This document shows positions 1 to 9,971 of a DNA stretch of 64,000 nt, piece by piece. Under the pieces are notes generated by a model. The model worked only from the letters and a program-made list of their open reading frames with translations. It had not been told where the DNA came from and ran no database searches. The position numbers and the translations under genes are program-made. Each line of letters begins with the position of its first letter. Position 1 is the stretch's first letter. This DNA comes from Symbiodinium sp. CCMP2592 (lineage: Eukaryota; Sar; Dinophyceae; Suessiales; Symbiodiniaceae), in contig CAJNDT010000503.1 in NCBI GenBank assembly GCA_905221615.1, positions 62,001 to 126,000 on the forward strand, read 5' to 3'.

Positions 1-76
1 TATCGAAACTCTGTAGTTTAGGCAGTCTAGTCTTTGAGGGGTTGCTTCGAGACTACTGCCCGAGAAACTGCATGCA

Positions 77-222
77 TAAACCCTGAACCCTAAACCCTTT
101 TTGCATCCGGGCTTGGGAAGTCGGCCGGGGAAGGTGAAAGGCCCTAAATCCTAAAACCCCAAACCCCAAGTCCTAAAACCCTAAATCCTAAACCCTAAAC
201 CCTAACCCCTAAACCCTGAACC
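77..222. repeat. Degenerate telomere-like (CCCTAAA)n tract
   Basis: About 145 bases contain many CCCTAAA-type units with variants such as CCTGAACCC and CCCCAAACCC, interrupted at about 105-140 by unrelated sequence. This is the densest such tract in the window, but it is too degenerate to be an active chromosome end. It is best read as an interstitial telomere-like repeat. Confidence 0.8.
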
Positions 223-1044
223 CAAAGCCCAATCAGACCCAGACTCGACAAGCCTGCTCAAGCCAGTCCAGGGCAGAGCTCTTCGGCGATTCGACTTCGC
301 CCTCAGAGGCCTGGTGTTTTTAGGTTTGCGTAGGGATTTGTTTGCAGCTAGGGGAGGTGCTATACCCTACTCAGGCCCTACTCCCCTTACTATGGAATGC
401 AGGCAATCAAACTTACTGCTGATGGACCAACCTCCCCGAAACAAAGCAGGATGTTCGACAGCTTTAGATTAAAGAGGCAGTGGCTATGTTGTGAAAAGGG
501 GCGGGCGGCAGGATTGTTGAGTCCAGAGCGGTTCAACTGCTGCCCAGCATCTACCAGCGCCGGAGAAGTCACCAAAGCTGCTGTGCCAGCGGTCCTTGGG
601 GGTGCTCGGTGCAAGCCGGTCTGGGGTATCAGTGTTGGTTTCGGACCGAGAAACCGGTGTGGATTGAGGAGGCACACGTGTTAATCGTCAATGTCCCAAG
701 AGCAAAAATCACGAGCTCTGAAGTCTTCCCCCACGCAGCCACCCTGAATCTACACGCAAACATCTCAGCCCTTCCGCCGCGGTTCAAGCCATGGCGACGG
801 AACGGACTGCTGGCTTGAGCTGAAACGGAACTCACCACCAAAGACGAACATGATGAAACCCTAAATGTGGGCAAACCATGAGTGGCAACTCCGGCTTCAG
901 CAACCGACTTCATGAACTGAGGAATATTATCTAGATAGGACTCTTGACAGAAGGCTTGTAATCCATCAGCCCTTAACTTAACCGGCGTTCTTTTCATGCG
1001 GATATCTGCAGATGAGCCACTGAGATCTGCGCGAGGGCGGCGGC

Positions 1045-1141
1045 GGGGGGATCAGTTCCCAACGCAAAGATGTCCGCATGGAGGTGCGTGGTATTCCCGT
1101 GGGTGGGGGGATCTCCTCCCAACGCTGTGAAATGCGCATGG
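1045..1141. repeat. Two-copy repeat, 60-base period
   Basis: A segment beginning GGGGGGATC and ending GCATGG occurs at 1045-1081 and again at 1105-1141, with clear similarity (shared TCCCAACGC core) and an exact 60-base offset. The flanks of each copy diverge, so only part of the unit is conserved. Its function is unknown. Confidence 0.6.
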
Positions 1142-1871
1142 CCGGAGCGACATATTCTTGGAGACGATCAAGCCTCGAGCTGACGTCCTGCGGATACAAA
1201 GGGGAGTTCCTTACATGTTGAGGGACCGCAACATTGAGTGGGAGCACTAGGCGTTCACAAGCTATGTGCTGGTATAGAGGTGACATGGAAGGTCGAAACG
1301 CAAACCTACTGACTGTGCGACTTGTCTGGGCATCCTGAACATTACAGCAAAGTGGTGCAAGTTGTGATACCCGATAATCCAAGCCTTAACATTTCCCAAC
1401 CCTAAACCCTAAGCGAATCATCTTTACCTGTACCCACAACCAGGGGAGCATTGGCAAAGGCCTAGGATAGTGAACCTGGCGCCATTGCCATGAGCAATGC
1501 GGCGGACAGACGTAGCACACCACACAGACAATCGCTCAAAAGGAACACTGAAAAGTGCAGTCAACAGAGGAAGGACATGGAAGAACCATTGCAATCACTA
1601 TAGTTGATTTGTACGACGAGAAACAGACATGCAACGGAATCTGCACATACAGAAGTAGAGCCGTGTTTGCGTATAGACATACCGAAAGAACAAACCGGAA
1701 CCAGCAGGGTCGGCCAACTCAGATGTGCTTAAGTTTATGTGCCCGGCAATAGCCTCGCCAAGTCTTGCTAAGGTTCTAGTCATTGTAGACTTTGGTTTTG
1801 AGAGTTCATAATCGTAGTGGCTTCAAAACCAGCCGGCAGGAGCGAACCTTCATCTCGGCGAGATAACCCTC

Positions 1872-1891
1872 GAGAGAGAGAGAGAGAGAGA
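1872..1891. repeat. (GA)n microsatellite
   Basis: Ten uninterrupted GA dinucleotides. Confidence 0.95.
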
Positions 1892-2844
1892 CAAAGAAAC
1901 AAACAAGTTCATGAGTTTTCGGAATAACCTCGTCTCTTTGTAAAAACGACAAGGCTCAGAAGGCAGGAAGCCGTCCTGCATGAAAGCCTCCTGCTGCTGC
2001 ATGTGACCTCTTGACTGGTTGGAGGATAAGGGAGTTTCGGCACAAAGGGATAAATCAAGATCTCAGACAGCGGCTTTTTCTAGGATCCCTGAAAAAGGGG
2101 AACTCCCCAATCCCAAGAAACACTAAAACGAAGCCGCGGTCCCCAAAAACAAGTCCAGTCCCCAACAATTCGCATCCGAAAGCAGCCCTGCATCACAAAT
2201 CTGCGGGCGAAACTCTGCTCCAAATCTAAGACCTGTGGTGTTCCATGGTGCAGGAATACTATATGTTTCATCCAAGGCAGTAAGCTCGACCGATTAGAAA
2301 CATGAACATCCTGAACACAAGTCCTCGGGTGGGTCAGCAGAATGCCGGAATGCTCACGGACGCTGCTGCTGAAGAGTCTCAGAAACTGACTTGAGTTTCA
2401 ATTAGCTTCGGTTGTGCTGCTCCAACTAACACGAAGACACAGCGTTTTCTTCCACAACTCCTCAAGCCCAGACATCAAATCAGAAAGACCGCACTTGAAA
2501 CCCTTCCCCGCCGATCCTGAACCCCTAAACCCGAACACATAATCGCTCTGCTGAGTACGCAGGAGACAGACGGGCTGCGCATGAGATTGTACTTGATGAA
2601 TCTGGTGGCAGTCTTCGAGTCATGTACCCATCCTTGCAGTTGAAGCTTGTTTTCGTTTTTGTTCGAGTCGGTTGGGGGGTTGGGGGTTATTGGGCTGAAG
2701 ATAAGGCAGGAAGTGCCCCAAGGGCCTTCGGGTCTACTTAGTCCCATGAGCCCTTCAGGGCTCCAGGTTTAGAGCGCTTTCGATGGAACTTCTCGACCTG
2801 TCACAGGAGGAGCTGACACGAGCTTGAATAGATGCGGTGCCCGG

Positions 2845-2880
2845 ACCCTGAACCCTAAACCCTAAACCCGACCCTAAATC
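2845..2880. repeat. Telomere-like CCCTAAA cluster
   Basis: Four to five consecutive CCCTAAA-type units with small variations. They are in the same orientation as the tract at the left edge. Confidence 0.75.
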
Positions 2881-3209
2881 CACATGAGGAATTAGAGCGA
2901 GGCTGAGGGTTTGGAGAGCAGGGTTTCGTGCCGAGCAACTGCAAAGCCCCAGTCACCGAGGAGGAGCCATTAAACCTCACTGAAACCGTAAGTCCTGGAA
3001 GTTGTGCCCAAATTCTGCCACAAGCCCTAGAGCCGTTGACCCCTTCAGAACCGAAACGGAGCACATGTCAACTCTAAGCCACGACATCGACCCTGAATCT
3101 GCACCACAAGCCCAACTGTTTTAGAACCGAAACCGATGAACCCAAAACAGTAAAGCCTAATTTCAATCGCCAAGCCCTAAACACGACAATCTCGGACCCC
3201 CTCATAGCC

Positions 3210-3242
3210 TATGTATATATATATATATATATATATGTATAT
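3210..3242. repeat. (TA)n microsatellite at the 5' edge of element 1
   Basis: A TA run with two TG interruptions ends directly at the conserved 5' end of element 1 (base 3243). A second (TA)n run lies at the other end of the element (11792-11846), so the element probably sits inside a TA microsatellite. Open frames reading as Tyr-Ile repeats here are artefacts of the repeat. Confidence 0.9.
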
Positions 3243-3291
3243 GGGTTTCGGATCGAGCTCTGTAGTGAGCACTGCCGTTACCCCAGTGCTC
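3243..3291 (+). promoter_or_regulatory. Conserved 5' terminus and hairpin of element 1
   Basis: The first 16 bases, GGGTTTCGGATCGAGC, are identical to the 5' end of element 2 (52676 down to 52661). GAGCACTG at 3267-3274 pairs perfectly with CAGTGCTC at 3284-3291 across a nine-base loop. Element 2 keeps a shorter AGCAC/GTGCT version and the block CCCCAGTGCT at nearly the same distance. Conservation of sequence and structure at a LINE 5' end suggests a promoter or RNA processing signal. The role is inferred. Confidence 0.6.
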
Positions 3292-3501
3292 CGGCACGCA
3301 GAGAGCCATAGCTCCACGGCCCAGGGAAGTGGGTCCCCGACGTGGCACCGCCGCCTCCGCCTTAAGCGTGCGAATTCCCGCTGCAGAATCACTGCAGCTC
3401 GTCAACGAGGCACCGCCCCCACACGAGCGGACCTTTTGAGGCTGTGCCTGCACCACAGCAGGCCTGCCTATCGTGAGGTTCCGGCTCTTTGGGCCCGTCC
3501 A

Positions 3502-4611
3502 ATGGGCAAGCGCAACCAATGGACTGCAGAAGAATGGGACCCGTGGCGCTCTTCACATGGACAGCATGGTGGCTGGCAGCGACAGAAGGGCAAGGCCAAA
3601 GAAGGCAAGGGCGACACCAACCGCAAGGGCACCGAGCACAATCGCGATCGGCGGCCCAATGCTTTCCCGTCCTTCGAGGCGATGGAGGCGAGTGGCAGTG
3701 CCAGAGCGCCTGCCAAGACCAAGGACACCATGGAGATCGACGACGAAGCTCCCTCCAGTGGCCAGGTAGCTCGTGGAATCCAGAAGGTGCTCAACAACTT
3801 GAGGAAGGCCGAGGGCAAGGCCCGCCGCCTGGAGGAAGACCGAGCGGAGATTCAGCAGAAGTGGGCGACCTGGCGAGAGGAACTACAGCAAAGCTTCCTC
3901 AAGGAGAAGAAGCGATATCAGGACCGCATCGACAAGATCACGCTGGAGCTCTCGGAGGCCGAACAGGCACAGGAAGCTGCTCTTGGAGAACTGCAGATGG
4001 CCCTTTTGGAGCCCCAGGCCGTTCTCAAGAACAAGGCTACGATCCCCGAGGACCCAGCGGCGGTTGCGGAGTTCGAGGAGCTTCTCCAATCGCCGGAGAA
4101 ACGTCAGAGCCGTGGCATAGCCGATCTGCTCACGGGGGCCTTCCAGGGAGGTCGCATGGACAAGGCCGAAAAGCGACAGCTGTTGCTCGCTGCCATTGCG
4201 GAGCACAAGGCAGGCCGTCGCCAGACTACCCCGCCACCCCGGAAGCGACGTTCCGAAAGTCCTGTCACTCCTCCCAGCACCAAGGAGCCTATACCAGATG
4301 CCCGCCGTGTGGATGGTGTCGAGGGCAGCTACAGTGGCGATGCGGCAGTGGAGGCCAAACCGGAGCCCTACCCGGCCTCCCCTTCGACTAAGAAGGCGAG
4401 ACCCCTGCCAGAAGGTACGGCGAGAATCAAGTCCATCCCGGTCAAGCAGATCGGCCGAGCCCCTTCTCGACCCAAGACTGGTGCCTCCCTGGCGGAGAAG
4501 CTGGAGGCCCGCAGAGGCATCATCGATGCAGGTTCGATCGAGGAGTCCGACGACGAGAACCTCCCGATCGGCGAGCTTCCGGCGGCGAACCCACTCAACT
4601 CAGTGGAGTGA
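3502..4611 (+). CDS. Element 1 ORF1: coiled-coil RNA-binding-type protein
   Basis: 369 residues, intact. ATG 3502 is preferred over the longer upstream frame because the latter reads through the (TA)n repeat, and because the element 2 homologue also starts Met-Gly-basic. The N-terminus (residues ~1-60) is rich in Trp, Lys, Arg, Gly and Gln, as expected for nucleic-acid binding. Residues ~90-180 form a charged coiled coil (KVLNNLRKAEGKARRLEEDR region). The C-terminal third is Pro/Ser/Lys-rich with a SLAEKLEARR motif and an acidic tail. Both the coiled coil and the KLE-x-RR motif recur in element 2 ORF1. By analogy with LINE ORF1 proteins it should coat element RNA, but no known fold is visible. 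Its stop codon overlaps the next start codon. Confidence 0.85.
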   Translation: MGKRNQWTAEEWDPWRSSHGQHGGWQRQKGKAKEGKGDTNRKGTEHNRDRRPNAFPSFEAMEASGSARAPAKTKDTMEIDDEAPSSGQVARGIQKVLNNLRKAEGKARRLEEDRAEIQQKWATWREELQQSFLKEKKRYQDRIDKITLELSEAEQAQEAALGELQMALLEPQAVLKNKATIPEDPAAVAEFEELLQSPEKRQSRGIADLLTGAFQGGRMDKAEKRQLLLAAIAEHKAGRRQTTPPPRKRRSESPVTPPSTKEPIPDARRVDGVEGSYSGDAAVEAKPEPYPASPSTKKARPLPEGTARIKSIPVKQIGRAPSRPKTGASLAEKLEARRGIIDAGSIEESDDENLPIGELPAANPLNSVE

Positions 4612-4613
4612 TG
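4609..4613 (+). promoter_or_regulatory. TGATG stop/start overlap between ORF1 and ORF2
   Basis: The ORF1 stop TGA (4609-4611) shares its last base with the ORF2 ATG (4611-4613). Such overlaps in other LINEs are used for termination-reinitiation of ORF2 translation. Element 2 has the equivalent ATGA overlap at 51231-51234, which supports a functional arrangement. Confidence 0.7.
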
Positions 4614-5446
4614 GCACGAAATGGGAGGTATCTCGTGACGAGTGGCCTCCCAGACGAGATCTACACTGGTGCTGTGGTTGCACCAGCTCTCTATGAACGA
4701 CCATGCCCTGGACAGGGCGAATCTTGTTCCCCTCCTACCGGCTTTTTCGGTTTGTCTGGTCGAGGGGTAACCAGCAATGTGGTGATCCTTCGTGGTGGTG
4801 TTCATGGGCTACATGAGACCATTAGACAGGAGCATCCTTGCATCGGGCACGGCCCTTCGGGAGGCCACGACCCTAGCGAAGAAAGGACCAAGATAAACTT
4901 TGACCTCCTCGACTTCCTTGCCGACGCTATCGAGTATTTGAGCGCTGGCCTGTTAAAGATTGGGGAGGTATGGCAAACAAGCGGAATGGGTTTCTGCTTC
5001 TCCCTCTCCTTCGTCCAGTTTGGAGCCCTGCTCTCAATGCTGCTGTTGGGGCCCCCCGGCAGCTTCCGTAGAAGGCATCGCCCTGGCTGGAAAGTCCTTT
5101 CTACAGCAGCCCGAGTCCTCCTGATCTTTGGATCACTTTCGCCGTCTATGGCGGTCTCAACAGTTGGAGGAACGTCGAGACCCACCAGCAGTGGAACTCA
5201 CACTCGTCCACACCTACCAGAGGTGCCCAGACAGACCGATTTGGAGCTATGGGCTTCTGGGCAGCTTACTGCACGGGAGCAGCTCCTCAATGCATACGAT
5301 GCACACGTCGCAAGTATGCCCCTAGCACACTCTGAAGGAGAGATGGCACCGCCCAACATTACTGTTGACGCCGGCATCGGTCCCGGCAACCATCCAGCTC
5401 CGGCTCTGGAGGAGCGACGTGCAGTCCACGTCACCGTCTGGGTGGC
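4611..5446 (+). pseudogene. Element 1 ORF2, N-terminal membrane region
   Basis: The frame from ATG 4611 reads about 278 residues before a frameshift near 5447. An unrecognised N-terminus is followed at residues ~125-145 by a hydrophobic stretch (FSLSFVQFGALLSMLLLG), a basic patch (RRRHRPGW) and a second hydrophobic stretch (AARVLLIFGSLSPSMA). The same layout, membrane segment - basic patch - PGW or PSW - hydrophobic segment ending in small residues, is found in element 2 ORF2 and ORF3, so this part is genuine coding sequence. It probably anchors the product in a membrane. Translation in this copy would end out of frame at 5495. Confidence 0.65.
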
Positions 5447-6370
5447 TCCTACTTCGCCACGGAGGTCGTCGACCTGGGGAGCGCTTTCCCCTTGAGTGAA
5501 CAACGACTCTGTGATGCAGTCAAGGGGACCTGTGTTAACATGCCAGATTACTTCGAGACGATCCTCCCCACGGTTCCGCAGATTGGCTCGCATTACGGAA
5601 GCTGCCTTGCTGTGCCGTCCTGGCTACCTGGGGCAGGCAAGACAGCCCTGGTTATGGACAGCAGAGGAATTGGGGGCGAGATCACCTAACTGCCCTTGCG
5701 AGGCAGCTCCCTGACGAAACGGGACCAGTCGACCTTTACCTCTTTGGCAGTGCGGTGCCTATGGATGGACATGGAGAACATCAGGCGGTGCAAGGAGGAG
5801 TCGTGAAGGCCTTCTATGAGGGAAGCCACTGTGTTTGGGAAGATCTTCTAAGTGCACGACTGGAGGACCCCTCGCATTGGAACCCCATGTTGAATCCGCC
5901 GGGCACCAATGATGCCCAGCACGTAGTGTACCAGAGCCCGGAGGACCAGCTCGTCTACTACGGGGGCGGACGAAAACAGATGCGAACTGGCGGAAAACCT
6001 GATGGGCTACCTGCCAGGCCAATGCTGGATTTGTGAGCCGGTGAACCCCGCGGAGGATCTCACACATGCAGGACGACGAGTCCATAAGCAGATCGCGGTC
6101 ATGCCAGGTCCTCGTACTACCCACGAGGACGACCCCGACTCCACGGTCATATTTGTGGATCTCCGTGGCCTTGGACTATTCCCTCAATGGCTGCTGCTCC
6201 CAGGACCGCTTTTCAACTCTGCGGAATACTTAGAGGGCATCCAGGCCCCAATTGTGGAAGGATGGACTGTTGTTGTCGAGGGCGGCGAGCTCACGGACAG
6301 GCCCGAGCTTCTACAGGTCAACCACTGCGAGACCCTCAACTTCTTTCTCAAGGAAACAGGTGAACTCACC
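5447..6370 (+). pseudogene. Element 1 ORF2, single copy of the repeated module (frameshifted)
   Basis: Three reading frames in succession give recognisable pieces of the module seen four times in element 2. They are a block ending LAVPSWLPGAGKTALVMDSR (frame of 5492), a block with LEDPSHWNP (frame of 5755) and a block with VIFVDLRGLGLFPQW and WTVVVEGGELTDRPELL (frame of 6002). Element 2 counterparts are FLVVPDWVPEDRRQVVLLD, LASPHDWNPDW and AVLLDLRALGRGWQTL. Frame changes lie near 5447, 5690 and 6000. About 50 residues after the HWNP block seem missing or degraded. Its function is unknown; the module matches no family I recognise. Confidence 0.7.
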
Positions 6371-7124
6371 CCGACTCCCACCCAGGAGATGAGAGTGATC
6401 CAGCTGGAGAAGATGGAGACCCTGACGAAGGCGATGACAGCAGCAGCACAAGAGATGCCCTACCGGATTCCGCGGATTTATCGGAGGGCACGCCACCGAC
6501 AGGGCCAGGCCCCTTTGGACCGCCTCGCCCCATGCCGGTCAATGACAGAAGCCGCTCCCCGCGGAGAAGAGCTGTCAGCATCGCCGACGCACTACCTCCG
6601 CTCAGCTTCGACCTCACCCGGGAGACTTTGCCGTTGCCTGTCACTGAGCACCAAGCCCGTGCCCTCTTTGGAGTCTGGCAACCCGATTGGATGGCCTTTG
6701 ATGTACACACCCTCCCGCTGCAGAAGGCAACCGTTGAAGCCCTCGATACTTTGACACACTGGAGTCAGATCCTGCAGCAGTCGATCCCTCCCCGAGTGCA
6801 CATTTATACTGACGGCTCCTACAAGGCGTCTGCGCGAACAAGTGGGGCAGGCATTGTGATCCTGCTCGAGCTCGGCACCCTACTGGCTCTCTATGGCATC
6901 ATCGGAGAATCATTGCTCGGATCGGACAACGGGAGGCCTCAGCTCCGGCCCTGCACGCCGAGCAGGTCGCCATCGCCATCGCCCTCCTATGGGCCGGACA
7001 AAGCCTACACTTCCTGCAGCCCAGTGGCTTCACTATCCACTTCGACTGTCAAGCTGCGGGATGGGCTACAGATGGCACCCTTGCCTGTTGCAACGAGCTG
7101 GCGGTAAAGAGCCGTAACCTGGAG
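6371..7124 (+). pseudogene. Element 1 ORF2, acidic linker and RNase H domain (frameshifted)
   Basis: The frame of 6532, extended upstream to about 6371, reads an Asp/Glu/Ser-rich linker and then a basic RSRSPRRR patch. Element 2 has a matching acidic-then-basic linker after its second module. RNase H follows: HIYTDGS with Asp codon at 6811, then after a frame change near 6910 AEQVAIAIAL (Glu codon 6960), HFDCQAAG (Asp codon 7044) and, in the adjoining frame, NELADS (Asp codon 7209). All four catalytic acidic residues of a type I RNase H are present. The domain would remove the RNA strand during cDNA synthesis. In most RNase H-bearing LINEs this domain follows the RT; here it precedes the endonuclease. 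Confidence 0.8.
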
Positions 7125-9971
7125 ATGTACCTACAAGAGGTCACCCACCATGGACTTCAGTTCGAATATGTACGGGCACATCACTCGCATGCTTGGAACG
7201 AACTTGCCGACTCGGTCTCCCAGCATATCGGACTCCCCTGCCCACCGCCCAATGTGTCCCACCTCTTCATGAACCTGGACCTGGGCTGGATGGCAGCGAC
7301 TCTACATGGATGCAGACACCAAGCCCTGCCCATTGTCGACCACAAACTGGTGTGGGACCCGACCACACAGTTTGGCCCGAGCCCGCTGCAGCCGAAGGAG
7401 CTCATCCCTACACACCCAACCCGGGCCCGGCAACAGGATGAGACCTCCACTCTCTCGACAAGGGTGGCAACTGTCAATGTACAGGGGCTTGGTGGTAAGC
7501 ACCGGTACCTCTCGGACCAATTCCAAGAGCTACAATATCAAATCATTTTTCTCCAGGAGACCAAGGACCCGGACGGCACGTGCAGGACCTCGGACTACCT
7601 GAGAATCCAGACCGCCCCTGAGTCCCATTGGGGTGTTGGCATTTGGCTGAATACTGTCCGAGGCTTTGCCACGGTGGACGGATCCCCGCTCATTGCCAAG
7701 GAAGAGGACATCCAAGTTGTATGCAAAACCCCACGGTTGCTGCTCATTGTGATCCGAAAACTGCAGCGCCGCTTTGTGCTCTTCTCTGGACATTGCCCTC
7801 ATAGTGGCCGACCCACGGAGAGGGAAAGGTTCCTGGATGAGCTCGCCGAGAGACTTCGTGCGATAGGATCGGCGGCCTTTCTCTTGGGAGGAATCGACCT
7901 GAATGGCAAGCTGCCCTTGACGTTGCCAGATGTCACAGGAAGTCTTCAGCATGGGGAGCCGGACGCAGCAGGCCACCAGCTTGGAGGCCTCCTCTCAGAA
8001 ATTGGGGCATGGGTGCCGGCGACCTACGACGAGCTGCACGTGGGGACTACAACCACGTATGTTCACCCGTGCGGGACTGAATCCCGCATAGATTACTGCA
8101 TCCTTGGCGGCACCCTTCGGACTACCAGGGTATGCAGCTGGTCTGACACGGAACTGGACACGGGCAACAAGCAGGAAGATCATCGACGTGCATGCCTGGC
8201 CATTGAAGGCTTGTTCAAGGGTGCCAATGACCCTGCCCAGATACGTCGGCCACAATTTGACCGTCAGAAGCTCCAAACGCCTGCCGGCATGGACCTTTTC
8301 GCGAAGGCGATGCGTGCCTATGTCCCGCCACCCTGGCACACTCATGTGGATGTGCATTGCCAGCACTTCCAGGAATACATCCTCGCTGTTCTCGCAGCCC
8401 TCTTCCCGGCCCCAGCGCAAGGACGGCGTGCCACCTACATACCAGAACATGTCTGGCAGTGGAGGGAGACGAAGATCCGTCTCAAAAAGAGGACTGCGCA
8501 CCGACGAGGACTCTGGAGACAGCTCCTTGGTCGAGCTCTCCGGACATGGGCTACAGGAGACTCCGACGGCTTTGAGGATGAGATCGCCACGCAAGGCCTC
8601 TTCTACGAGCTCACGGCCACTGCGATCGGCTACGTCACGAACAAAATTAAGAAGGGCATCTACCAAGCCAAGGACAGCTTCCTCAAAGGATTGATCGCGG
8701 AGGGAGTTCGCAGCACGACTGACCTCCTCCGCAAAATGAAAACACATGGTGTTGGAGGTCGCAAAGCCAAGGCACACACTCGCCCCCTCCCCATCCTCCT
8801 GGACACTACTGGAGAAGCTGTGACATGCCGCGCCGATCGGGATGCACTCTGGCTTCGGCACTTCAGTGAGCAGGAGATCGGGTCTGTCCTACAAGTTGAG
8901 GACTTCCTACGGATCGAGACCACTGAGTGCACTGGGATTGAGGAAGTCGAATGGTCTCTCGCGAACATGCCTACTTCGGTGCAGCTGGAGCAGCTGTTGC
9001 GAGCTGCTCCGAAGGGCAAGTCGCCAGGAATTGACGGGATTCCTGGAGAGGCACTCAGGGCGGCTCCGAGTGCCCTGAGCCGTGCGATGTACCCCTTGAT
9101 TGCCAAGAGTGTCCTTATGGTTCAGCAGCCCATACAATGGAGAGGCGGCATTTTGTATGCTGCCTACAAGGGCAAGGGACTGGCCTCTGACCCTGAGAAC
9201 CACCGCTCACTCTACGTGAGCAGCCTTCTCGGCAAGACATACCATCGGCTACTTCGTGACCAATCCCAAGGAGCTCTCCAAGATACCCTACACGGTTTGC
9301 ACTTGGGGAGCAAACGCCAAGTTGCATCGCTCTACCTCCTGAGCCTCTTCCGAGCTGGCGTCCGTAAAAAGCATTCCATTGGAGCACTGTTCTTGGACAG
9401 TAGGGCGGCTTATTATAGGGTTGCCCGTGAGGTAGCCATGGGGCCCATCCGAGACGACAACTCGGTGGCCCGAGTCTTCAAGCACTTCGGCTTGGACGGG
9501 GAGGACATCCACGACCTCTACAACCTGATCGAAGCCGGAGGCCTGATAACTGAAGCCGGCGCTCCTTCCATGACCACAGCGGCCGTGCGTGACCTCCATC
9601 ACAGGACATGGGCCATCAGCGCCTACTCGACTGGAGAGGCCCTCGCCTCCTCTCACGCTGGAAGCCGCCCGGGTGAATCCTTCGCCGACGCCATCTTCTC
9701 CTTCGTGTATGCCAGAGTTCTGGGCCAGATCACCGAAATTCTCGATGGCGAGGGGGTGTTGTCGTATGCCAAGTATGACCCTGCTGTAGGGGCCCTCGGG
9801 GACAATGCCGACGGTGACCCCCAATTGCTCAGGGATGCCACGTGGGCGGACGACAGCTCGTTCCCGGACGATTGCCCATGGCGACTGGTCCGCAAGGCTC
9901 AGAGGGTCAGTGCAGTCGTGATCTCAAGATGCCAGTCCTTCGGGATGGATCCCAATCTGGCTCCGGGATAG
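7125..9971 (+). pseudogene. Element 1 ORF2, endonuclease and reverse transcriptase (truncated by TAG)
   Basis: A 948-residue open frame, numbered from Met at 7125 although coding continues upstream. Residues 1-40 finish RNase H. Residues ~112-360 are an AP-type (EEP) endonuclease with Asn118, LQETK (Glu145), GIDLN (Asp258/Asn260), RIDY (Asp323) and EDH (Asp352/His353), which nicks target DNA. Residues ~600-948 are a LINE reverse transcriptase: KGKSPGIDGIPGEAL, motif A LDSRAAYYRV (Asp758), motif B RPGESFADAIF and motif C WADD (Trp907) in place of the usual Y/F-x-DD. The frame ends at TAG 9969-9971 just after WADD, yet the same frame continues downstream with homologous sequence, so this is a nonsense mutation. 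Close relative: element 2 ORF4. Confidence 0.93.

Larger units (their letters stand above)
223..3209. other. Gene-free region with scattered telomere-like units
   Basis: No open frame here resembles a known protein and none has consistent codon bias. Visible structure is limited to short telomere-like tracts near 1396-1412 and 2845-2880, a (GA)n run at 1872-1891 and a 60-base-period duplication at 1045-1141. Confidence 0.6.

Noticed and set aside
3243..3330. Self-cleaving HDV-like ribozyme at the 5' end of elements 1 and 2
   Set aside because: Some LINEs start with one and the GG start fits, but I found no downstream complement to the first seven bases to form the first stem.
3211..3501. N-terminal extension of element 1 ORF1 beginning with Tyr-Ile repeats
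   Set aside because: It reads through (TA)n and the 5' UTR. ATG 3502 matches the start of the element 2 homologue.
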